From: Siderastrea siderea
Lineage: Eukaryota > Cnidaria > Anthozoa > Scleractinia > Rhizangiidae
Assembly (NCBI GenBank): GCA_964030785.1
Contig: OZ034971.1
Location: 11,026,579 to 11,090,578, forward strand
Length of the DNA: 64,000 bases
Direction: 5' to 3'
Shown: positions 9,989 through 21,150 of the stretch, piece by piece
How positions within the stretch are numbered: position 1 is the first letter of the stretch
Layout of the letters: every line of letters begins with the position of its first letter
Notes under the pieces: model-generated
Database searches by the model: none
What the model was told of the DNA's origin: nothing
The model's input: only the letters and a program-made list of their open reading frames with translations
Made by a program: the position numbers and the translations under genes

Positions 9989-11242
9989 ATGCGTCCATGG
10001 AAGTCAGCCCGACGCTGTTCAGCCTGCCTTTACCCTAACGATTCCGATGCTAATTATTGTCAGGCGTGCGGGACATCGACCGGACTTCACCTTGCTGTTA
10101 CGTCAACTGTTCGCGTGGATGAAACGGCGATCAACGAACGGTTTAAAAGATTTCAATCTGTTATACGCTCTAACCCTTACCAAAGGCAGAAATCCGCTTA
10201 GGAGCAACAGCTCTCCCAGGTTTTGGGTCCATTGACTCCCCCTAGGACAGTGACTTCTTGTACTGCTAGTGACATTGTCAACTTTCTAATTTTTAAGGAT
10301 AAGTCAGGGAGAACTGTAGTACATTCGTCTTTATGTTCAAGGGCTTCCTGCACCTGTCCTAAGCGCTTGGCAGCCGGGTCGGTAGATTCCCTTATAGGTC
10401 GTTTGAGGGCCGTGTTTAATAATCTAGGACGTCTTAATGATTCTAACCCGGTTGCCCACCCCTTAGTTAAGGACTACTTAAAATTTGTCAGGCAGGAGCA
10501 GGCGGGTTTGGCTATAACACCTGTTCAAGCAGTACCTTTGTTTTTCGATAAATTTCGTAGACTCATAGCTTTCTTACGGGGTTTGCTTTTAAGTCACGCG
10601 CCTCTTTCGCGCTCAGGTAAATACATACTCGTTCGGGACGCTACGTTTTTTGTGGTGGATTTTTTCACCGGGGATAGGGCCTCTGACCTCGGTCGCCTTC
10701 AGTCTTGCAACATTTTTAGGTTAAGGGATCGGGAAGGCTTCTTGCTCAAGTTTACTCTCACTAAAAATATCCGCAAGGGCTCACCTCGCTCTTTTGCTTT
10801 GATTAAGTTTACTCATCCCGAGGTTTGCCCGGTTGCCTGGGTCCAGCATTATATTACGGTGTGCCAGTGCCTGAAAATTTCATTGGATCAAGGGTACTTT
10901 TTTAGAGCCACGGAACGCGATGGTTCGGTGGGGGACAAACCCTTTACAGGTTCCGCGGTTAACAATCGGTTGAGGAAACACCTTTTGGAGTCCAAACTCC
11001 ATGCTGGAGAGACTCCGCACAGTTTTCGGGTAGGATTATCCAACACTCTAAGGCTTTTAGGCTGTTCCCAGGAAGAGGTTGCTCAATACCTAGGCTGGAA
11101 AAGTGGGGAAGTCGCGAGTAGATATATGCAGCGCTCACATGCTGACGCTTCCCTTACAATATTAGAAAGCGTGTTCCCCAGAGTGGCTTCCGGCTTGGTA
11201 ACCCCGGTCTCACATCCCAATAATTTGGACGCTGCTGTTTAG
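9989..11242 (+). pseudogene. Tyrosine recombinase of the DIRS-like element, one in-frame stop
   Basis: Recombinase that would integrate the circular DNA form in place of a DDE integrase. The first block (9989-10198, 70 codons) has a zinc-ribbon-like cluster, Cys10-x2-Cys13 and Cys25-x2-Cys28. A TAG at 10199-10201 interrupts the frame; the same frame then stays open from 10202 to the stop at 11240-11242. The catalytic domain keeps the expected residues: Arg in GDRASDL (codon 10676), a Lys in the LTKNIRKG strand, the His-x-x-Arg box HSFR (11018-11029), Trp in YLGWKSG and the nucleophile Tyr in SRYMQ (11123-11125). So only one stop disables an otherwise well-kept gene, unless it is read through or translation starts again at the ATG-less block after it. 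The start lies 26 bases after the polymerase stop. Confidence 0.88.
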
Positions 11243-11402
11243 CTAGCTCCGAGATATACAAGAAGGGGTTGGGGTTCTGAGTAATGGAACGAATAAAGTT
11301 TACGATTCTTTGTGTGAGTGTGGTATTTTGGTTTTCTGCATTCCTTGCCCCCCTTTCCGAAATTGACAGCGGAGTGTCTGGGGCAGGAGCGGGTATCCTC
11401 CC

Positions 11403-11446
11403 ATAACTTAGCTTCCCGTGTCAGGGCAATTGTTTGCGGTGAGAAT
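11403..11446. repeat. Right inverted terminal repeat of the DIRS-like element
   Basis: Complement of the left terminal repeat, including tagcttcccgtgtcagggca and ttgcggtgagaat. About 13 further bases (11447-11459) separate it from the flank that matches unit 2, so the right end is longer than the left, a known DIRS habit. Confidence 0.7.
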
Positions 11447-11926
11447 GTTTTACTAACTACACCGCGAATCACCAGAGCTATTGTAAATTATTCCTGACCG
11501 GCAGGGGACTGGGGTTAGCCATGGTCGCAGACCATGTCGCGTGATTTCCGTTCGTCATATGTAAACAGGGGCGATCGTCAGTTACGCAGACCACTGCTGG
11601 ATCGCTGTTGTGTTGAAGTCTCATTGTTTGTAGTCAATTTTTTTGTAATACGTCATTTGTTTACCACAACATTCGCAACACCAAAAACCTGCCGCAACTC
11701 CACAAAAAGTATGCCGCCAGCATTGCAACCACACAACAAACCTGACCTGCGACCATAAGATTTTTCTTCAAGCAAAACTACAGTTAACAAGTGTTACCAG
11801 TGTCACGCGGGTCACCACGCAGTCCAAATAATAACGTTGTCTGACCACTCAAATCACTCCTCACAGATATACGGCCATAGACTGCATTGAATGCCACAGA
11901 AAATAAAATCAGCTTTAACCCTTTCA

Positions 11927-12022
11927 CTCTCAGAGTTCAACCTCTGCTAATGTTGCTAAGCAACTGAGCAGGACTTGCTCCTGGTTTCGATCTTTGGTTC
12001 CTTTGAGAGTGAAAGGGTGTGA
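11927..12022. repeat. Short foldback repeat with ccctttcactctcagag arms
   Basis: Left arm ccctttcactctcagag and right arm ctttgagagtgaaaggg are near-perfect inverted repeats about 60 bases apart. The copy at 36617-36722 in unit 2 keeps the same arms. It looks like a tiny MITE. Confidence 0.65.
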
Positions 12023-13672
12023 CTGATTGTGTGACAGCAGCTTTATGAAAACGTTTTTGTTCCCTGTTGTAGTGCGCTACACTGCGCAATAAAGGAAAAC
12101 TAAGACAGTGCAAATGAGTTATGACATTGCTAAAGGCAGTTTAAGCGCTAACAGACCTTTAGCAAACAGTGGCGAAGATCAAATAGTCGAGGCAAGATGT
12201 CGGTTAAGCAAATCCTCCAAGAAAATCCGAACAAATACCGACACCCATTGTCCTATCTGAGGTGAGCAATATAAAAGTCTCCTACAGTTGTACTTCCGCT
12301 CGTCCCCGAAGACTACGCTAATCAGCTTCATGTTCTCATCACGAAGTGTTCCCTAACCAACTCTGTCAAACATGACGTCATATGGAAATTACAAATAACT
12401 CTGTGTAATACCAAGGTACCCAAGATCCGAGGTTTTGGACATAACTGAAGACTACAGTCAATTTAAGTGACGGAACTTCTAAAATGCTGGGTACATAGTT
12501 CACATTATGCAGGTGGCGTGACTTAAACTTTACAACCTCGCGACCCAACACAGGAAGAACTACAACAGTGAAAAAATATTACCTTGAACAACACACCTAG
12601 AATATTTGAAATGAAAATTAAACAAATTATATATGAGATTGGCTCTGCTCTATGTACATTAAAATGGACTTACTATAAACACTATCAACAAAGTCGCCGC
12701 CATTTATCACTATTCGAACCAAATTACAGATTTGTTTTACAGAACCAAACATGTTAACTACGATTACTTGACATTAAACCGACACAGTGACATAAAAAGC
12801 GACACTTTTGCTTTAAACTTAATTTTGATATTTGTACGATTTTGGCGAGAATTAAAACGGATTTACGGCATTTAAAACTTAAATAGTAACATGTAATATT
12901 CTACCTGAAGTAAACACAACAGGATATAAAACCCACAACGCAAGATTTCTTACATTGCTTGCAAAAAGTCGTTTTTTTCTTTTTCTTTTTTTTTTTTTTG
13001 TTTTTTTTGTTTTTGCTTTTGTACTGTTGGGAACAGCACTTTTTTAAAGTGTTACAGTTATTAAATCATAGTTTCAATAACACATTCTTAGTATTATTAA
13101 CTCAACTGTGCATGCGGATGAATGACTACGTTATCTTCTGCCACAACTGGCTTGTTGGACGCAAGTGTTACTTATTAACTATACAAGTTTTTTTCCACAA
13201 GAGAAATTAAGTGCTATTGCAATAGCTGAAAGGGATAAGACTCGCGAGTCACTTGCAAAAACAGTTGCATAAACACTGTGCAACGCCTGCAAGATTTGTC
13301 ACATTTCGCAAATGAAAACGTTGAGAGACATGCTTAACGTTTTCGGCAAATTGCAAAAACTTTACCTGAAACAGATCACGAAACAACTTTCGTTAACGAA
13401 AAAACACCTTTCCATACACTCGTCAACGATCGCTCAGTACTACAAAACACCTGAAAAAGTAAGTACGAGAGTTGTGTCGGTTTATAATACAGCACTATAA
13501 CACAACACAGCAACGGCACATCCTCTGTCGTCCACCGCCAACACTCGGGGGAGGGGTGACAGGGGCAAAGTATTCATGTACTCTTAGGTCTGGTAGATGA
13601 GCCTGCAAACAGAAAATAACCACGTGAACATCACTGCAGTGACACTAACTTCAATTACGTCAGAGACAAAAT

Positions 13673-13790
13673 CACGTGAATTAGGAAGCCAACAACAAAT
13701 CACCTGAATTAGGGCGAGTCAACAAAACAACACGTGAATAAGGAAGAGTCAACAAGAAATCACGTGAATTAGGACGAGTGAAAAGTTGAC
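13673..13790. repeat. 28-30-bp tandem repeats carrying CACGTG E-box palindromes
   Basis: Four repeats of the form aaatcacgtgaattagg ... gagtcaacaa. CACGTG starts at 13673, 13731 and 13761, and one repeat at 13701 has CACCTG instead. Spacing is 28, 30 and 30. Additional CACGTG lies at 13621. CACGTG is the classic binding core of bHLH and bHLH-Zip factors; any regulatory role is inference. Confidence 0.7.
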
Positions 13791-14312
13791 TTATAAGAGA
13801 CAGCAAATCATGTGGAAGTTCAAACGAACTATTGTAAACATGTACATTGGGTCAAACACACGTCGCCATGTGAAACACACAAAGGATTACGTGCATGAAC
13901 AAAGAATAGGACAAAACGTTACAATTGAGACATTTCAAACTGCGGGGCATCACGCGAAAATACAAGGAACCATGGAGGCGATCACGCGAACTAAGGCAGT
14001 GGCTGCACGAATTAACAGCTACGCTTCATCTAGGAGTGTACTCTGAAAAAAAGAAGTGGAATAAAATTACCAAATAAAATGCAATAGTTACTCTGAGTTT
14101 CCTTGTTCCTGCTTTTGTGATGAGCTGACAGTCGAAGAGTTCCACTGTTTTAAGTTGATGGCAATTACTAATGTGTTAAAAAATAAAAAGTTTTCATAGT
14201 GACAACTAACTACCTTTGATAAATTTATTCATGTCATTGGATTAAAACACGTTACCGTCTGATTTTCTTATTACCGACAATCATTGTGAAGCTATCATAC
14301 TCTAAAAAAATT

Positions 14313-14520
14313 ATTTCCGGGGCACTCGGGTGCAGTAGTGAAAGGACTCGCCTCACACAAGTGAGACCCGGCTTTGAATACCAAAGTTGACGCCATATGT
14401 GGCTTGAGTTTGTTAGTGGTCCTCGGCCTTGTTCTGAGTGTTTCTCTCAGAGTCCTATGTCCTATAGCTTTCCTCCCTCGACGAAAACCAACATTTCTTA
14501 ATTCCAATTCGGTCAGGAAT
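14313..14520 (+). mobile_element. tRNA-derived SINE
   Basis: The head resembles a tRNA with pol III boxes: gcagtagtgaaaggactcgc (A-box region) and gacccggctttgaataccaa (degenerate B box). The body reads catatgtggcttgagtttgt, then a pyrimidine/serine-rich stretch, and the tail has accaacatttc. From memory this body and tail resemble SINEs widespread in coral genomes. The same SINE sits at the matching place in units 2 and 3, where another repeat has jumped into it, so it predates the unit duplications. Confidence 0.7.
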
Positions 14521-15005
14521 CCAACAGCCACAGATTTGTCAGCCGTAAAGTGGAAGTATCATGAACTGAGCATGCGCTAGTGGGACTGGAGTCTGGTTAT
14601 TTTTGATAAATTCATTCTATCATGGGATTGAACCACTGTTTCATTTCTTTTGCTATCGGCAAAAGACATACCGGTGTTTTTCCAAACAAAGTTGTTTCTC
14701 GTTCTGGTGTAGCCAAATTTTCTGTCTAGAGACGCCATTTTGATTTTTGCAAGACAGATTGTAAACTAGGAAGCGCACGCGCAGCTAATTAATGCTAATT
14801 CTTCTTAAAGTGTCACTCTTGTGACACAAAGTTGATTCCTTGTTTCCATGGATTCATGGCAAAAAAGTGAATGTTTGGGAGTAGGTACCATAACTCATGA
14901 CACAAACGCACAATATAATTTTATTTGCTTCTATAGCTTTTAACCATTTAAAGCGCATTTGGCACTGTGCTCATTTATAAAAGCAACAAAAACTTACTCA
15001 ACAGG
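14521..15005. other. Noncoding stretch
   Basis: No gene or repeat recognised. The left part aligns with 40071-40400 in unit 2; from about 14890 the units no longer align. Confidence 0.5.
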
Positions 15006-15244
15006 GGCCCGTTTCTCGAAGGTTCCGGTAACCTTTACGGCCCGGAAAGCTATTTTATGTGCGCGATCTTTACATTAAAGACTCAAATTTTGTGGTTTGA
15101 AAAGCTGAGCAGTAAAATTCTAAGTTGATAAAACAAGTTGGGCTGATATGAGGGCTAAAAACGTCGCCAACGTACTCTAAGTTTTGATTTGAAAATAAAG
15201 CTCGGGGCCCGAAAAGTTACAGGGACTTTCGAGAAACGGGCCCC
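15006..15244. mobile_element. MITE with ggggcccgtttctcga ends
   Basis: A 239-bp element with inverted ends: left ggggcccgtttctcgaagg..., right ...actttcgagaaacgggcccc. Inner arms also pair (ggtaacctttacggcccgg against gggcccgaaaagttac). No coding capacity. It is absent at the matching region of unit 2; a half copy in the other orientation lies in unit 3 at 53796-53899. Confidence 0.8.
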
Positions 15245-15665
15245 AGGTGTCCTATTTTTGCATGAAGTATAAATATTGTGAGCAACACCTCTAACAAGCG
15301 GCTCTGTCACTCCACTGCCCAAATAGAAGAATTCTAACTTTTTAAGCGCCGTTGACGTATTGAGCAAATTTTGTTTCGGCGATGGTTAGTGCTTTTTGTG
15401 TTAAATATCTGCTTTTTGTTACGATTTTACGACAATTTCTCTGCAGTTCGATTGATTGCTGTGTAGTGGGAGTGGTCGAAGCAGCTGCGAGGTAAGTATG
15501 AACAGCTTTTTGGGATACCGATACGCGCTCTGCTCCGTCGCGTCAAAATCGCAAACAAATACCGGTGAAATCGCACTAAACTCGAGGCTGGATTTCACAA
15601 GTGATTTTAGAAAACCAACTCAACTCAAACATTAAATTAAAGGTGTAAACGGCTCATCTACTCAC
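15245..15665. other. Noncoding stretch with a short ATG frame ending at a good 5' splice site
   Basis: A + strand frame from ATG 15382 to 15491 (36 codons, hydrophobic, start MVSAFCVKYLLFVTIL) ends exactly at a strong donor, gcgag/gtaagt. The same frame and donor persist in unit 2 (about 40593-40702) and unit 3 (+16726). Between units I count three silent and four replacement changes, so there is no sign of protein constraint. No downstream exon was found. Confidence 0.3.
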
Positions 15666-18600
15666 ATTAAGTAGTCTAAGGCGTTGTCTGTGATAAGAGG
15701 GCAGTTATCCAATTCTAGCTCCTCAATGTGGTCCACAGCACATGGGCTGCCACAAAAGTGTCTGATGCCTTCATCTGTGATCAACTCACAGTGTGAAAGT
15801 GTCTGAATAAGGATGAAAACAAGGTAGCTAAGTCCCTGTCATGTTACCGTGTAAAAAACATAATTATGTACTGCTGGGTTAACATTATGTTCACAGCCAC
15901 GATGTAAGAAGTTCAGAGAAGAGTTGCGTAAGTTTTGTGGTTCCATGTGGCCCTTGTGTGGAATTGATGATCAGCAAGCAGAAGTAAAGTTGCAAAAGGC
16001 CGCACGCAGCAATTTGTTTTGTTTTCGGTCTTCGAGACATCAGTATTACAACTGCCTCAAGCAGAGTTAATTCTGTCAAGAAATAAGCTTTTGGTAATAA
16101 GGCCATGCCCCTCCCCCTCCCCCTCCAACACCCATAAAGCTTTTTGACGGTCTGTGTTCACAACAGGGAACCCAACATACTTAGACTCAGCCTGCGTAGT
16201 GTTTCCGCGTTTTTTCCCGTTTGTCGTTTTTTTGTGTGTTGGTCGCTTTTTGGCAGCGTGGCTGTAAAGTGAAAAAATGCTTTCAGCAAACGGAAAAACC
16301 CACGAAAATGCTTACTACACAGGCTAACTTGAATTTCTTAAAACATAGCTTTACATTAGTGGTGTAAAATTAATATCTTTAGATTCTAAACCTTTTGCTC
16401 CTAGCCAAGAAAGAAGTTGAGTTGAGATTTTTCAAGTCTGTAGTGAAATAATTCTCACTGGCACAACGATTTAAAAAGATTGCAATCAAAAAAGCTATTC
16501 CAATGTCGCTCATCTCTTTGTAAATTAGATTCTAAACGTTTGCTTCTAGCGATAGATTAAGTCCAGTAGAGTGAAGTTGAGTTGATATTTTTCAAGTCTG
16601 TAGTGAAACAATTCTCACTTGCACAACGATTTAAAAAGGTTACATTCAAAAAAAGCTCTTCAAATGTCCCTCATCTCTTTGTAAATTAGGAGACTAGGGT
16701 TTCTTCGGAAAGTTTGTGCACCACCTTTTAAGCCCTTCATTCTGGGCTATTATTGCAGTAATTCTGCAATGTCGCATCTTGGAATAAACCCTACTTAAAG
16801 CTAAAGAGGAACAGACGACAAGTTAAACTTACAAGTTTTTGTAAACCCGAACACCAGAGAGAAAAGTGATTCAAAGTTGAGTCAGTAATCTAAAGAAAAC
16901 AAAGAGGCTGAATTATAACATCAACATCATACCTGTGTGCTCCTTAATCCGTAACTCTGCTACATTGCAAATTTCCCTCTAACGTAAATTTCAGGTTACT
17001 TGTAGTTAACAGCAACAATATACATTTTATTTTTCATTTGTTGCACAACATGGTTACTGTTTTCACCACTTTGATTGCAATTTAATTTGTAGCTGTATTT
17101 TATCACAACCTGGACAACCAAAACATACTTTTCAAATGGCAAAAAAATAAATGCTCGTACACATAAAAATGTCAGTAAAATTTTCATTTTCAATATTGCT
17201 ACTTAAATACAAGGTGTTAGTATATAATATAACAAGAACCTCACCAAAACGCATTCCTCCAAGTCCAATCGCTGAAGTTTGTTACAACCCTGACAACAAA
17301 CAAAACACATGGAGATTAAAATGCTTTTTTCAGATTACCAAATCATTGGTCAAACCAGGACTAATGATACATTTCTACTTGACTATTAGTTTCTGAATCC
17401 AGATAAAAACAATTTCATTTCCATTCCAAATGCACATGAAGTTTGCAGCTCATTAAAGTACGGGCCTCTGAGGGCAACTCTCAAATTCTTGATCAGAGCC
17501 TTGACTTGACAAAGATCCCGTACAGTAATAACCCAATCTCCAAACATGCAATACGGAATAAAACTCAGGACTTTAGAAGGGGTGACCAGATTCAAGGCTA
17601 TTTTTACATAAGAAACTTTCATCAATAAGGGAGCATTTGTTCAGTAAAAATCCTGTAAAAACGAGGTGGCCATATTACTATGCCTTTCAACAACAAGCGA
17701 AGCCTAAAGTTCATGACTCAACCGTTACGTTTCCACTCCGGTCAATCATCATAGTAGGTCTTTCAAATTTCAGCTCAACGGAAAAAAAGGTCAAGTTTGC
17801 ACGCTATGTTTGGTGGATTTTGATCCAAGTTAGTTTCTGTTTTCAGTAAATTCTCACGCTTTGTTATTTGTTGGCATAACTATGGTTTAAAATTAAAATC
17901 AATGACGCCCATCTCCGATTTTTTTTCCTGAAGAGAGCGGGTAGCTGTACACAGACTATCCACATGACAGCATTGTTAATGCAAGTTTGACGTGATGAAG
18001 TCTTCATAGAGTTCCAGAACAGCACACCTTGTTCCTTACTTTTATCACTGTTTTGTATTTTAAAATGTGTAACCAAAGACTTCACGCATTAAAATTTACT
18101 AGCTGGTGCCCGTGAACAATTCACCACGGAACAAAAATGTCATGCCTGTTTTCAAGCAAGCAAGGAATTCGAAAGTTTTTGTTTCTTAAAGTAAATGTAT
18201 TTGTTATTTGGCTGGAAAAGGTTACTGACGACTATTCTGTCTGTCTTAATTCACTGTTTAGCTAAGGAGGCGATGTTTGCAAAACCGACACCAATTTACA
18301 TAAGGAGTTGAAATTAGTCACACATCCTGATAGGCATGGCGCGGTGTTTGCTTGCTGAGAGAAACGTGCGACTTTTCAGGAAATTCTCCAAAGTGAATCT
18401 TTTCGATTTAAAACCATATTGGGTACATCCTTGCCAGGAAAGTAGAGAAATGGTGTGGCGTTGGCTTTTTGTAACTTAGCCGTTTTTCCACGATGGGTGG
18501 ACAACAGTTCTCTCATCGCGTATTAATTATAACATATATAATCAAGATATAGATGTTATGACTGACAATGGTACAAGATGCAATCATTAGTTGAGTATTG

Positions 18601-21150
18601 AACTTCAGAGTTTTCGTGTTTTTGAAAGGTGCTTTAATGGAGTGGCATCAGAGTTGGGTTGCACTGTACTACCCCGAATCTGCTCAGTTATTTTAGGCCA
18701 GGATGTAAAAACCTTACCCTGCAAAGAGCTGCAAAACCCGCATCTGTAAACTGTGAACACTGAGCAGCTTCTAATGTCCTGCAGCACAAAAGCGGACATT
18801 GTGTCATAACAGTTACATGTTGCAGTAATTTTACTGCATTCCCGAGAATCTGATGCATGGTGCACCAAGGCTGTCGACTGTATCTCTTTCCAAACCGAGC
18901 TTGCGAATTTAAAGTTGTATAGAGACATGCATAGAAACTTAATGCCTTCAACTTTACAGGGTTTAGAGTTTGCAAAAGTCATGTAAAATTAGCCGGTTAG
19001 ATTTCGTGGGTGAAATCTTCGCGATATTTGACGTATCATACAGAAAACTGAGTGAAATGTATAGGTTGTACTACAAGAAAAAGAGTTTGATCGTCAGAAA
19101 CAAATAAATGACCCGAAACAAATCTTTTTCCATGAAGGGTGTAGTACGTTACCACCCTAAATTTGGTCTATTGCAAACAATAGTATCACCTTTCAGGCCC
19201 GTAGCAAGGTTGAAATAACTGGGGGGGGGGCGAGCAAAGAAGCCTAAACAAAGCATACTTGTCCAATACTCCGACAAATTTATGCATAGCATTGTTAAAT
19301 TTCTTATTGTTTTGCTTCATTCTTTATTGTTATGCTTTTGTACAGTATTGTTATGTGAAGTGTATACAATACAATGCCATGCATAAATTTGTCGGAGTAT
19401 TGGACAACCCTCAAACAAAGTCCCCCCCCCCCAGTCAAAATACAGGCGTTAACAAATAGGTCATAAGACATAAAACATTCATGTCAGATGCCACATTTTG
19501 ATTCGATTTCGTCAAAAAGGATACCTTTATGGGGACATCGTTCATTGAAAATTTGCCAAAAAACTCCTTCCTATTTGCGTTTTGCGCCGACAAAGTTGTT
19601 GGCAGCATCTACTACATTTAAAGCATCAGTTTTAAAAAAGTATTCTTGAAGTTACAAGGTTTGTTAAAATTCACCCATTTTGACAGCTTAGAGTTCGGAT
19701 CTGTCTTGCCTAACTCTCGCAAATGTTTACGTAGCATTTGTCACTCGATTGGTGAGATAAATATAATTTTGTTTCTTAGACTTGTGTCACAACAGTGGGT
19801 TTGAAGCTTGCAGCAAATACACAGCAGTCGCTTCGCTATTTATGGTATTATGTTCCTTCACAATCTTGAGCTATACTGCCAGGGTAAAGGTAATATGGGT
19901 GAAGAAAGACATTGGTAAGGAACCTGGACGACTGAAATGTGCGGTGGGCTAGTATATGTTTGAAGCCCACTTGCCCGATGGCTAGTGACTCAACTCAACA
20001 GATGTCGAACCCTATTAAAGGTTGTAAAATTATAAAGGGCACTTTTAGCATCAGAAATCAAGACTCATTGTTGCACATTAATTTGTTTTAATTATATACT
20101 TTTGGGGACATTAATTGTGATGTTTTTTACCTTCCAAAAATTCTGGGGGGGGGCTCGAACCCCCCCTGCCTCTCCCCCTGCTACAAGCCTGCCTTTACTT
20201 TTCCAATCTTTGGAGTAATATTTGCAGGTTCGATTTTCGCAATTCTTTCGTGGTGCGCAAAAATTACGAAATCAAATTGTATGTGAAAATGTGAGTCATT
20301 AGAGTAATCTATTTTAATTCTCTTCACCTTACTACTGCAGAATTTATTAAAACAGTGGAGTCCCGTGATCTCGAGCCCCAATATCTTGAATTAAATTCCG
20401 TTATCTCAAACTTCCAGGGCCCAGTTGCATAAAACAACTTAATTAAGATTAAGTGGGAATTTCTGCAACCATTCCCTGTGTTCCGGAAGATTTTCTTGCA
20501 CGCTATTATGGATAAATCAGCAGAAGGCGGATTAAAAAGTACATGTATAGGAAACACAATGAGTGTACGAAAAAATCCTCAGGAAAACGGGGAACAGTTG
20601 AAGAAATTGCCACTTAATCTTAAGTTTCTTTGTGCAACCTTGCCCAGGTCCCGAGCCTTTGCTTCAGTGTGTTCACTGCTAGATCTGGGAAAGTTTATTG
20701 CGACAGTATGATAAATAAACAAAGAAACACGACTGTTCAAAAGTGCTGTTGTTCTTCGTTATTGTAATCTAATCCTTTCAGGGTACTTGTAAGGCTCCAA
20801 AATTCATTTTGGGATTTTAGTTTGGTCCAGGGGTTTTCAGGGGTTTTGCTTCAAACCTAAGGGATTTTTTTCGGGTTTTAAAATTTATGTCCCCATTTGC
20901 ACCTCCCCGTCATTTGAACTCCAGAGTGCTTTCCCCCCCCCCCCATCCCCCAGGAACTTGGCTAGTTTTGGGTGGCTGTTACTATCAAACAGCCAAAGCC
21001 AAGCCAAGAAACTCACCTTAGTTCATGACAATTGTTCCCCAGATGTTGAAGTGATAAATCTGTTATTAACTGCATGCATCCAGACACACAGAGTAACGTA
21101 ACATCTTTACAGTGCTCGCTGATTGCCTTTACTGCACCATCCTTTATGTT
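15666..21150 (-). CDS. FBXL20-like: FBXL2/FBXL20-like LRR exons (gene fragment), unit 1
   Basis: Five minus-strand exons splice into one open frame of cysteine-containing leucine-rich repeats. Exon A is 21017-21150 (CVSGCMQLITDLSLQHLG), B 18718-18778 (AAQCSQFTDAGFAALC), C 17245-17289 (LQRLDLEECVL), D 16833-16889 (ITDSTLNHFSLW), E 15666-15802 (LSHCELITDEGIRH, then LELDNCPLITDNAL). Each has an AG acceptor and GT donor, and phases fit: A ends phase 2, B supplies one base, C, D and E begin in phase 0. The match to FBXL2/FBXL20, F-box substrate receptors of SCF ubiquitin ligases, is strong in the last five repeats. No F-box exon or earlier repeats were found up to 25900, and no terminal exon after E. 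I therefore read it as a fragment carried along in the unit, possibly not expressed, although its frame is intact. Confidence 0.8.
19259..19407. mobile_element. Foldback element with perfect 29-bp inverted arms
   Basis: Left arm 19259-19287 (ttgtccaatactccgacaaa...) and right arm 19379-19407 are exact complements; the middle is T-rich. It lies in the unit 1 segment missing from units 2 and 3. Just outside, a G-run (19221-19230) and C-run (19422-19432) with similar neighbours suggest that it sits inside a second, larger inverted-repeat element, about 19207-19447. Confidence 0.8.
20415..20648. mobile_element. MITE with aagattaagtgg arms
   Basis: Inverted ends of about 40 bases: left gcccagttgcataaaacaac then aagattaagtggga; right complement reads gggcaaggttgcacaaag then aagattaagtggca. 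Units 2 and 3 keep only the inner part (43089-43289 and +16726), because the neighbouring deletion removed the left arm. Confidence 0.7.

Larger units (their letters stand above)
5167..11459 (+). mobile_element. DIRS-like tyrosine-recombinase retrotransposon (about 6.3 kb)
   Basis: A complete-length but damaged DIRS-order element. Order on the + strand: left terminal repeat, short Pro/Ala-rich open frame (5374-5532), 49-bp tandem repeats, gag-like frame with zinc knuckle, reverse transcriptase plus RNase H (7815-9962), tyrosine recombinase (9989-11242), right inverted terminal repeat. The boundaries come from the neighbouring unit: unit 2 near 36149-36165 reads aaaacaatacaaccgcgaat without the element, while here aaaacaat is followed by element DNA and accgcgaatc resumes at 11461. 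No target duplication is visible, as expected for recombinase-mediated integration. At least two lesions (a frameshift in gag, a stop in the recombinase) make this copy non-autonomous. It inserted after the unit 1/unit 2 duplication or was lost cleanly from unit 2; the first is simpler. Confidence 0.9.
11460..14312. other. Unit 1 noncoding stretch after the DIRS-like element
   Basis: Paralogous to about 36160-39430 in unit 2. No gene recognised. Contents: a foldback (11927-12022), T-rich tracts (12966-13015), and a CACGTG-bearing repeat array (13673-13790). Small frames such as 13312-13500 and 13786-14046 are not kept between units. Units 2 and 3 carry an extra ~0.7 kb with a minisatellite at the position of about 13430. 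Confidence 0.55.

Noticed and set aside
14313..14385. A functional tRNA gene
   Set aside because: A- and B-box-like words exist but no cloverleaf forms; it is the head of a SINE.
15155..15367. Possible last FBXL exon (segment LKKLEF...GVTEPLVRG)
   Set aside because: Looks LRR-like, but there is no acceptor in frame upstream, the matching unit 2 DNA has a 1-bp frame change, and the MITE cuts into it.
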